Source: an archaeon
Lineage (GTDB): Archaea > Asgardarchaeota > Hermodarchaeia > Hermodarchaeales > Hermodarchaeaceae
Direction of reading: 5' to 3'
Length of the DNA stretch: 6,797 nucleotides
Assembly (NCBI GenBank): GCA_016550425.1
Contig: JABXGS010000175.1
Coordinates: 1-6,797, forward strand
Positions 1-5,927 of the stretch are shown in pieces (positions within the stretch are counted from its first letter, which is position 1; every line of letters starts with the position of its first letter). Made by a program: the position numbers and the translations under genes. Below the pieces are notes generated by a model. The model ran no database searches. It saw nothing but the letters and a program-made list of their open reading frames with translations, and was not told where the DNA came from.

Positions 1-78
1 AAAATATCAAGTATTAGTATAAGGTCTTTCTTTATCAGGGCGAAGGGTGCCAAAACTTCCATCAAAATTAATTAGAAA

Positions 79-1287
79 ATGAACTTCATGACTAATTCAT
101 CATATGATGTTGCAATCGTTGGAGCCGGACCTGCTGGGTGCATTGCAGCAAAAGTTGCAGCTCAACATGGTCTAAAAACCATTGTTTTCGATAGCCGTAA
201 ACAGGTTGGTCTTCCAGTTCAATGTGGTGAGTATTTACCAGTACCAGAGGAGATGCAAGATCTCCTCCCAAACGCTCCTCGCATATGCCGGCTTGTGGAT
301 GTTCCCAAAGATGTAATTACCAACCAAAGTTCACGTCTTTTACTTGTTTCACCAAATAACAGTTCCTTTGAGTTCCGATTGGCTTCAAATATTATTGATC
401 GCGCGAAGTTTGATCAATATCTTGCTCATAATGCAGAAGCTGCAGGGGCTCAGATAAAATTGCAAACTACCGTCTTGAAACGAACGAAGTCTAATCAGCT
501 AATTATCCGTAATAGAAGTGGACAACAAAAAATCGTCGCGAAGATTGTTATCGGTGCGGATGGAACTCTATCACGGATAGCACGATCCATTGGAATTACC
601 TATGAAAACAAAGCCCGTGATTTGTCACCGACTATTCAGTTCGTTATGACTAATGTTAAATGTGACCCCAACACAACTGAGATGTATTTTGGTAAAAAGA
701 TTGCTCCGGGTGGTTATGCCTGGATTATCCCGAAGGATAAGTCAACAGTAAATGTTGGACTCGGTTTTCGCCCTCTATATAATACAAATTCTGAAACAGC
801 GCTTTCTTATCTTAACCGATTCATCAAAGCACATCCAGCAAACCTACATCGATTGAAAAACGGGAAAATCCTTCGAAAAACTGGTGCGATTGTTCCAGTT
901 GGAGGTCCGGTATCTCGAACTTATTCGAATTCAGTGCTTCTGGTTGGTGATGCTGCTGGACATGTAATGGCTTCAAATGGAGGTGGAATTCCGACTGCCT
1001 TGGGTGGTGGAGAACTGGCAGGAATTGCAGCTGCTAAACACCTTCAGGAAAACACTCCGTTAAGTTGGTATGAAGAAGCCTGGAAACGGGAATTTGGGAA
1101 GGAACTAAGCTCCGCTTTGAATATTCTGCGAATTGCTGATCGCGTAATGACCTCAGATAACTTAACTAACCGTTGCATGCAACTAGCTGGCCCTCGATAC
1201 TTGCAACATTTAATCCGTTGTAGGCTTCCCTTTTCAGTCAAACTAGCATCAAAAACACTTGTAAAGATAATAGCGTTGGTGTCCTAA
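79..1287 (+). CDS. Geranylgeranyl reductase family FAD-dependent oxidoreductase
   Basis: This 402-aa flavoprotein is predicted to reduce the double bonds of isoprenoid chains, either in membrane lipids such as digeranylgeranylglycerophospholipid or in quinone tails. Visible motifs are the N-terminal dinucleotide-binding GAGPAG (residues 15-20), a CGE motif at 49-51 near the flavin, IGADGTLSR (158-166), and the second FAD motif LLVGDAAGHV (287-296) followed by NGGGIPTALGGG. The family signature YxWxFPx(7-8)GxG appears as Y213-A-W215-I-I-P218, then eight residues, then G227-L-G229, with Ile in place of the usual Phe. Length is normal for the family. The start is uncertain: ATG at 79 and ATG at 88 both precede the flavin fold and neither has a clear Shine-Dalgarno, so a short or absent leader is possible. 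It lies 148 bp upstream of a polyprenyl diphosphate synthase and a UbiA prenyltransferase, which supports a role in isoprenoid saturation. Family assignment is firm; the substrate (lipid or quinone) is inferred. Confidence 0.9.
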   Translation: MNFMTNSSYDVAIVGAGPAGCIAAKVAAQHGLKTIVFDSRKQVGLPVQCGEYLPVPEEMQDLLPNAPRICRLVDVPKDVITNQSSRLLLVSPNNSSFEFRLASNIIDRAKFDQYLAHNAEAAGAQIKLQTTVLKRTKSNQLIIRNRSGQQKIVAKIVIGADGTLSRIARSIGITYENKARDLSPTIQFVMTNVKCDPNTTEMYFGKKIAPGGYAWIIPKDKSTVNVGLGFRPLYNTNSETALSYLNRFIKAHPANLHRLKNGKILRKTGAIVPVGGPVSRTYSNSVLLVGDAAGHVMASNGGGIPTALGGGELAGIAAAKHLQENTPLSWYEEAWKREFGKELSSALNILRIADRVMTSDNLTNRCMQLAGPRYLQHLIRCRLPFSVKLASKTLVKIIALVS

Positions 1288-1323
1288 TAATCGAAGATAA
1301 CTCTTGTACTATCCATTTTGAGC

Positions 1324-1344
1324 ATGAGATATTCAATATCTTAT
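1324..1344. repeat. 21-bp near-perfect palindrome in the intergenic gap
   Basis: Arms ATGAGATATT (1324-1333) and AATATCTTAT (1335-1344) flank a single central C. Nine of ten positions pair as Watson-Crick and the tenth (1326/1342) is G opposite T. It lies 36 bp after the stop of the geranylgeranyl reductase and 91 bp before the start of the polyprenyl synthase. The one-base centre is too tight for a stable RNA hairpin, and no T-run follows, so it resembles a dimeric transcription-factor site more than a terminator. The function is inference. AT-rich palindromes of this size can also arise by chance. Confidence 0.4.
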
Positions 1345-1422
1345 TAGGGACGTGTTGTTTAGAGTCAGAGGTCAAAACGTACTTTCAAATAATACTAACC
1401 AGTAATAGAAAAAGATTTCAAA

Positions 1423-1435
1423 GGAGATTCAGTGA
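1423..1435 (+). promoter_or_regulatory. Shine-Dalgarno fixing the polyprenyl synthase start
   Basis: The GGAG core (1423-1426, inside AAAGGAG) lies 9 nt before the ATG at 1436. This favours that ATG over the in-frame ATG at 1502, which has no purine-rich ribosome-binding sequence in front of it. The N-terminal extension of the synthase is therefore probably translated. Confidence 0.6.
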
Positions 1436-2494
1436 ATGCCCAACCGCGATTCAACATCAACTAACAGTAATCAACCAGCGTCCTCAATTCAAGCTTCAAG
1501 CATGAGTTCAGTAAAAGGTAGACCGATAACTTTCCTAGATAGTGAACACATCCATTCTCGAATCATGCTCATCAATTCAGCTGTAATAGATTATCTTCAA
1601 AAACACAAAGGGGAACCAAAAGCTCTGTATAATGCTGCCCATCATCTAATTATTGCAGGCGGCAAACGGCTTCGGTCTCTAGTAACCCTACTGAGTTGTG
1701 AAGCTGTCGGTGGGTCAATTGAAAAGGTGCTTCCAATCACTGTTGCCGCTGAACTCCTCCAAACTGCAAGTCTCATCCATGATGATATCATCGACCAAGA
1801 TTTTCTGCGAAGAGGGGTTCCCACAGTACACAAGAAATACGGTCAAGACATTGCTCTTCTTGCTGGAGATTTTCTCATCGCCCAGGCTTTCAAAATTATT
1901 GGCACATATGGTTCTCCAGAACTTGTGGCAAATATTGGCGCTGGAGGTGTTCGTATGTGTGAAGGAGAAGTCCTTGATCTCTTCATCACTCCTGAACAAG
2001 AATCGGGCTATACAACTGAAGAATATATGAAAATGATTGAACGAAAGACTGCAGTGTTTCTTGAAGAAGCTGCACGAACCGGTGCCATTGTTGGTGAAGC
2101 CACTCAAGAGGAACGTGAAGCCTTGGCTCAGTTTGGCTCCTGTATTGGATTCTCCTTTCAACTCCGAGATGATGTGCTTGATATTCAAGGCACAAAGCAA
2201 CAACTGCAGAAATCTATGTTCTCTGATTTTCGAATGAAACGTGGGAACTATCCCCTCCTTTATACTCTCGAAAACTGCCCAGCAAGTGAACGAAAAACAT
2301 GCTTCGATGCCATGAATGAACAACAATGGGAGACACTTCTCTTGCTGATAGATCAAAGCAAGGCTTGTGAACGCACTATGCAAATGGCCCAAAATTATGC
2401 TAATCACGCCAAGGCAATCCTCCAAGAACATAATTTCCTAAACCGAACCATTCTCGAACAACTTGCTGACTTTACCGTGCACCGCGAATTCTGA
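1436..2494 (+). CDS. All-trans polyprenyl diphosphate synthase (GGPP synthase-like)
   Basis: This 352-aa trans-isoprenyl diphosphate synthase condenses isopentenyl diphosphate units onto an allylic primer. The substrate-binding GGKRLR is at residues 75-80. The first Asp-rich motif is DDIID at 116-120, followed by RR at 125-126. KT is at 204-205 (ERKTAVF), FQLRDD at 241-246, and the second Asp-rich motif is DDVLD at 245-249. The residues just before the first motif are TASLIH, with Ala at -5 and Ser at -4. Archaeal GGPP synthases usually have an aromatic residue at -5, while long-chain synthases such as IspB have Ala, so a product longer than C20 is inferred. The protein carries about 30 extra N-terminal residues rich in Ser, Thr, Asn and Gln. 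A UbiA prenyltransferase follows after 31 bp, so its product is probably that enzyme's donor. Family call is firm; chain length is inferred. Confidence 0.93.
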   Translation: MPNRDSTSTNSNQPASSIQASSMSSVKGRPITFLDSEHIHSRIMLINSAVIDYLQKHKGEPKALYNAAHHLIIAGGKRLRSLVTLLSCEAVGGSIEKVLPITVAAELLQTASLIHDDIIDQDFLRRGVPTVHKKYGQDIALLAGDFLIAQAFKIIGTYGSPELVANIGAGGVRMCEGEVLDLFITPEQESGYTTEEYMKMIERKTAVFLEEAARTGAIVGEATQEEREALAQFGSCIGFSFQLRDDVLDIQGTKQQLQKSMFSDFRMKRGNYPLLYTLENCPASERKTCFDAMNEQQWETLLLLIDQSKACERTMQMAQNYANHAKAILQEHNFLNRTILEQLADFTVHREF

Positions 2495-2512
2495 TTCCTG
2501 CCCAATACAATT

Positions 2513-2525
2513 AGGAGCAGATCCC
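2513..2525 (+). promoter_or_regulatory. Shine-Dalgarno fixing the UbiA start
   Basis: AGGAG (2513-2517) lies 8 nt before the ATG at 2526. It decides between this ATG and an upstream in-frame TTG at 2463, which would overlap the preceding gene by 32 bp and add 21 residues that do not look like any UbiA N-terminus. Confidence 0.75.
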
Positions 2526-3587
2526 ATGTCTGAAACTCCAGAAAAACAACCAAACAGAGTCCAAATATGGTTGAGCGAGCTTCGTCTCCCATTCGTTACT
2601 GCTTCAATTGTACCAATAATTTTGGGAACTGCAATCGCGTGGGGAGTCGCTGGGATTTTCCTTTGGGACGTTTTCCTCCTCACCCTCATTGGAGGGACAT
2701 TCATACACCTCGGAGCAAATGTAGCAAACGATTACTGGGATTATCGACAGGGATCAGACAACATCAATGTTGAATATATTCGACCCTTTACTGGTGGAAG
2801 CCGTATGATACAAAAAGGACTCCTTTCTCCAAGAGCAGTTCTCGCTGGTTCAATTGTGCTGTTTAGTATCGGCACTGCATTCGGTCTATATCTAATCCTC
2901 ACTCGTAGCTTTCTTGTACTGATTCTAGGGTTACTTGGCATATTTCTTGGATACTTCTACTCAGCTCCGCCATTCAAATTCGTCAGCCGTGGAATAGGCG
3001 AGATTGTCATAGGTATCTGTTTTGGCATCTTACTTACTCTTGGAGCATTTCTTACTCAGGTTCAGCATTTTGCCTGGGAACCTGTTATTATGGCACTTCC
3101 TATCGCCCTTCTTGTATCAGCCATTCTTTACATCAACGAATTTGCTGATTTAAAGGCTGACAGAGACGCTGGAAAATATACATTAGTCGTTAGGTTAGGG
3201 CGACGACGCGCAGCCAATCTTTACGTTGCTGTTTTGCTGCTGGTCTACCTTATTGTCATCTTTGCTGTTCTTTTCAATATTACATCCTGGTATTCGCTTC
3301 TCATCTTGTCAACCATTCCTCTAAGCCTTACAGGCGCATTTTATGCTCTTAGATTCTACGAGCAACCAATGTCGATGATACCTGCCAATGTTTCAACCAT
3401 TCTTAATCATCTTCTGACAGGTATCACCCTATCACTCGCATACCTCTATCTTGGCCTAAGTCCTATTTTCTCCTCAGAAATTATTCTACTTACTACTATA
3501 ATTACAATGATTATCGTATTCCTTTTCACAACCCTGTTTTCTCATCGCCTTCACAAACAAGCCCAAGCAATGATGAAAGCAAGCTAA
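2526..3587 (+). CDS. UbiA superfamily prenyltransferase, MenA-like
   Basis: This 353-aa integral membrane protein is predicted to transfer a polyprenyl group from its diphosphate to an aromatic or similar acceptor. The first Asp-rich motif is N68-D69-x-x-D72 followed by D78 (NDYWDYRQGSD). The second is D208-x3-D212-x3-G216-K217 (DLKADRDAGK). A YSAPPF loop is at 145-150. About nine to ten hydrophobic segments are visible, roughly at 22-42, 47-65, 103-123, 127-146, 158-178, 186-204, 230-251, 255-276, 292-312 and 316-339. The N-terminus, WLSELRLPFVTASIVPIILG (15-34), resembles 1,4-dihydroxy-2-naphthoate prenyltransferase (MenA) with its W-x4-R-x3-T-x-IVP-x3-G pattern. That favours a quinone substrate over geranylgeranylglyceryl phosphate. 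It sits 31 bp after the polyprenyl synthase, probably in one transcript, and ends in a 4-bp tail-to-tail overlap with the gene on the other strand. The superfamily is certain; the MenA-type substrate is a moderate-confidence inference. Confidence 0.9.
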   Translation: MSETPEKQPNRVQIWLSELRLPFVTASIVPIILGTAIAWGVAGIFLWDVFLLTLIGGTFIHLGANVANDYWDYRQGSDNINVEYIRPFTGGSRMIQKGLLSPRAVLAGSIVLFSIGTAFGLYLILTRSFLVLILGLLGIFLGYFYSAPPFKFVSRGIGEIVIGICFGILLTLGAFLTQVQHFAWEPVIMALPIALLVSAILYINEFADLKADRDAGKYTLVVRLGRRRAANLYVAVLLLVYLIVIFAVLFNITSWYSLLILSTIPLSLTGAFYALRFYEQPMSMIPANVSTILNHLLTGITLSLAYLYLGLSPIFSSEIILLTTIITMIIVFLFTTLFSHRLHKQAQAMMKAS

Positions 3588-4912
3588 GTGTAAATAGGTT
3601 CAATCCCCAAAATCTCACACAAATCATAAAGTTCGTCCACTACATCACCGTAGACCATATGTAAGTGATTGGAACGCAAATGCTGAATGAAAAGGTCGGG
3701 GTCTCCTTCTAAGGTAATAAAGGCATGGGGCCAACGATCACGTGCTTCGGCAAATGTCTCTTTTTCTTGGACAAATGCTTCACCAGAGGCGATTTGCATA
3801 ACATACTCGCCCCCTACGCGCGCTAGACGGGCTAAGGTCACTTGTCCTTCTTTACAGCTGAAAGTGGGGCAGGCTCCACCGGCTTTTCCCATGTACTCGT
3901 ATTGAGCGTTCCAGTCGACATCCTTTGGTGAAACTGCTAAATCGGTGGCAATGGTTCCACAATTCACTAAACGTAGAATACCTGTGTTCATATCTAGATC
4001 ATTGACATCCGCAAATAGAACAGGTTGTCCACTCACTAAATGTAAAATTTGCATGGTGAATGCCGCATTCATATCTGCTTCACAGGAGATCATGATGCCT
4101 TCATTGATTAACCATGAAATAGGCAAACAACCGCTTACATAATTATCGATAAATTCGGGTTGGCATTTGAAACCACCAAACGAGTAACCCTCTGATTTCA
4201 TCATGTCTTTCATCGAAAAATAGAGTCGGATACTTTTTTCCAGAATCTCATCGGAAACGTTGACAGACCCATAGGTCTTTTTCGCCCAAGCCATTTTTTC
4301 CTTAACCTTCCTCTTAGGTACCTTCTCGGCATCCAGGTACAATCGGAGCATATCGACATGTTCGATTTCTGTACCAAAGAGATCTTTCATTTGACTAAAA
4401 TCAACGGCGGAAGTTACCATGCCCATTGTTTTTCCACCAATGACTACGGCCTTGCTTCGACTAAGACTATCAAAAGCCATGGCTGCCCGACAATAACTAG
4501 TAATCGCTATGAGCACATCAGGGGAATCAGGTTCTCCATAGACGAAACGATGCTGGAGATTGAGTTCATCAAGGCTTCCATGCGTGATTGCAGCACCTAC
4601 TAGACTAAAAGCTGCGGGACTCCGATAGCCGTAGACAATGCTTGGCAGCCCAGTGGCTTGCACCGCAGAGACTACCATTGGCGCATAAATCCAAGAGCCA
4701 ATATTGTATATGATGCAGTGAATATGATTATGCGCCATGTCCTCCGAGATACGAACGGAATCTTCCATCGTCAAAACTAAGTCGGTATGCGGGAAGATTT
4801 CGAGGGGTTGTTTCTTTAATGTCTTTACCAGTTCTTCATGAGCTTGTTTGGCGATGTCTGTTCTTTCACGAGGCAAAGACAGTGTAATCAGACCGACTTT
4901 GGGTTTTTGCAT
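3584..4912 (-). CDS. L-fucose/L-arabinose isomerase-like protein (COG2407 type)
   Basis: This 442-aa protein resembles L-fucose isomerase-like enzymes, which interconvert aldoses and ketoses using a divalent metal. Family features include GGKTMGM (159-165) followed by FGTEIEHVDMLRL (179-191), KCQPEF (249-254), CEADMNAAFTMQIL (277-290), PVLFADV (297-303), VNCGT (316-320), TLARLAR (359-365) and SNHLHMVYGDV (414-424). E. coli FucI binds its metal through Glu337, Asp361 and His528. The matching residues here would be E278, D302 and H416, and the Glu-Asp spacing of 24 is identical. The protein is shorter than the roughly 590-aa E. coli enzyme, as is usual for these relatives. The ATG at 4912 is preceded by GGGGG six nt upstream (4919-4923). 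It lies 172 bp downstream of larE on the same strand, probably with its own promoter. No sugar transporter or kinase is nearby, so the true substrate is unknown and fucose should not be assumed. Confidence 0.82.
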   Translation of the reverse strand: MQKPKVGLITLSLPRERTDIAKQAHEELVKTLKKQPLEIFPHTDLVLTMEDSVRISEDMAHNHIHCIIYNIGSWIYAPMVVSAVQATGLPSIVYGYRSPAAFSLVGAAITHGSLDELNLQHRFVYGEPDSPDVLIAITSYCRAAMAFDSLSRSKAVVIGGKTMGMVTSAVDFSQMKDLFGTEIEHVDMLRLYLDAEKVPKRKVKEKMAWAKKTYGSVNVSDEILEKSIRLYFSMKDMMKSEGYSFGGFKCQPEFIDNYVSGCLPISWLINEGIMISCEADMNAAFTMQILHLVSGQPVLFADVNDLDMNTGILRLVNCGTIATDLAVSPKDVDWNAQYEYMGKAGGACPTFSCKEGQVTLARLARVGGEYVMQIASGEAFVQEKETFAEARDRWPHAFITLEGDPDLFIQHLRSNHLHMVYGDVVDELYDLCEILGIEPIYT

Positions 4913-4960
4913 GTTTTTCCCCCAGTAAATTAGGGTTCAGTTAATCGTGGACTCGTTGTG

Positions 4961-4994
4961 ATAAAAGCCTTTCATTCGTACCTTGAGATATAAC
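4961..4994 (-). promoter_or_regulatory. Candidate archaeal promoter for the isomerase-like gene
   Basis: Two AT-rich boxes read on the minus strand in the larE-isomerase gap: TTATATC (4993-4987) and TTTTAT (4966-4961). The second is preceded by purine-rich GAAAGG, which resembles a BRE. With transcription starting about 25 nt downstream, the second box would give a leader of roughly 25 nt, long enough to hold the GGGGG ribosome-binding site. The rest of the 172-bp gap (4913-5084) shows no convincing terminator T-run and no ORF I can support. Consensus match is weak, so this is tentative. Confidence 0.3.
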
Positions 4995-5084
4995 GACTTA
5001 GAAATCGGAATTAATTTGTCCAAAACCGGAAATTCTTCCCAATACAGACTCTACTTTTGTAATTATCCGGTGCCACACTTTTCT

Positions 5085-5912
5085 TTACGATACTGATTCT
5101 TCATCAAAACTCCCAAAGCGATAACCTTTCAAATCCACGGTGACAAATTCATAGCCTAGTTGAGTCAATTGCCGGACAATTCTGGTTCTCACCTGGGGTT
5201 GAAGAAGGGTTGTGATTTTTTCAGGGGCAACCTCGATTCGAGCGACTCTCCCGTGGTCTCGAACGCGTAATAGGCGTATGTTTGTAATTTCTTTGATGAC
5301 CTTTTCTGCAGTGGCAATACGATCAAGGCGATTCTTTGTGAGTGTTTCACCATAAGGGATTCGTGTCGCTAAACAACTGTTTGAGGGTTTATCTGCCACT
5401 GGGAGTTGAAATTCATGAGCCAGTTGGCGCGATTCAGTTTTTGTAATGCCTGCATCGAGGAGAGGGCTAATAATCCCTAATTCTTCAATGGCTTTCATGC
5501 CGGGTCGGTGTTCTCCTAAATCACTTGCTGAGGTTCCATCAACCACTCTAGCAATTCCTAGTTCGCTAGCAAGAGCTTTTGCTTGACGAAAGCGATGGAG
5601 TTTACAATGATAACAGCGATCCCGTGGATTGGGAGTAATTGAAGCAATCTTGAGTTCATTTACAGTTTGGATAATATGACGGATTCCAATACTTTTCGCA
5701 ACTGCACGGGCGTCTTTAATTTCTTCTGGCACCATTAGAGGAGAATCAAACGTAGCTGCGACAGCTTTCTCACGCAGGGCTTGATAGGCTAGTGCCGCAA
5801 CGACGGAACTATCCACACCACCAGAAAGTGCAACCAGGACGCTGCCCAGCTCTTTAAGCTGCTTAATAGCTCGGTTCCGTTTTTCTTGTAAGAAGCGATT
5901 TTTCGAAGTAAT
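5085..5912 (-). CDS. larE: ATP-dependent sacrificial sulfur transferase LarE, three-cysteine type
   Basis: LarE adenylates and then thiolates the pyridinium carboxylates of the nickel-pincer nucleotide precursor, a cytoplasmic step in making the LarA cofactor. From the proposed ATT start at 5912 the protein has 275 aa, the usual LarE size. The PP-loop SGGVDSS lies at residues 30-36 and is preceded by the family-like helix and strand KQLKELGSVLVAL. Cys100 and Cys103 (CYHC) and Cys180 (SCLATRIPYG) match the three cysteines that hold a [4Fe-4S] cluster in one class of LarE. Cys180 corresponds to sacrificial Cys176 of Lactobacillus plantarum. DLKGYRFGS near the C-terminus is the family tail. No ATG, GTG or TTG occurs between the larC stop and the GTG at 5816, which is the Val of the PP-loop itself and cannot be the start. 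The ATT has AAGGAGG 8 nt upstream. Function is firm; the start codon is inferred. Confidence 0.9.
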   Translation of the reverse strand: MTSKNRFLQEKRNRAIKQLKELGSVLVALSGGVDSSVVAALAYQALREKAVAATFDSPLMVPEEIKDARAVAKSIGIRHIIQTVNELKIASITPNPRDRCYHCKLHRFRQAKALASELGIARVVDGTSASDLGEHRPGMKAIEELGIISPLLDAGITKTESRQLAHEFQLPVADKPSNSCLATRIPYGETLTKNRLDRIATAEKVIKEITNIRLLRVRDHGRVARIEVAPEKITTLLQPQVRTRIVRQLTQLGYEFVTVDLKGYRFGSFDEESVS

Positions 5913-5927
5913 TGCTTAAGCCTCCTT
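5913..5927 (-). promoter_or_regulatory. Strong Shine-Dalgarno overlapping the larC end, ahead of an ATT start
   Basis: On the minus strand AAGGAGG (5927-5921) is formed by the last Lys-Glu-Ala codons of larC. Eight nt separate it from the ATT at 5912, the ideal distance. Shifting one or two bases either way gives no ATG, GTG or TTG. This site is the main evidence that larE is separately initiated at a near-cognate codon. Confidence 0.6.

Noticed and set aside
1..75. Plus-strand frame open from the window edge to TAG at 73-75, possible tail of an upstream gene
   Set aside because: Only 24 codons with no recognisable motif. It may be a gene end but cannot be told from chance without upstream sequence.
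16..96. Short minus-strand reading with a protein-like stretch, FDGSFGTLRPDKERPYTNT, ending at a stop near position 16
   Set aside because: Fewer than 30 codons between stops, no ATG, GTG or TTG start, and it overlaps the start of the reductase gene. Treated as chance.
1715..2431. Long open frame (238 codons) on the minus strand opposite the polyprenyl synthase
   Set aside because: It lies wholly inside a well-supported gene, has no family motif, and its Phe/Ser/Leu-rich composition is what the antisense of that gene would give.
2463..2525. Upstream TTG start extending the UbiA protein by 21 residues
   Set aside because: It overlaps the previous gene, has no ribosome-binding site, and the added residues do not resemble UbiA. 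The ATG at 2526 has AGGAG 8 nt upstream.
3597..3608. GGTTCAATCCCC resembling a tRNA T-arm
   Set aside because: It lies in the coding end of the isomerase-like gene and no acceptor, anticodon or D-arm can be paired around it.
5020..5042. Small inverted repeat (GGAA and TTCC) in the larE-isomerase gap as a terminator
   Set aside because: The stem is only 4 bp with a 4-nt loop and no T-run follows in either direction.
5816..5821. GTG at 5816 as the larE start
   Set aside because: This GTG encodes the Val within SGGVDSS. Starting there removes the ATP-binding loop and the conserved strand before it.
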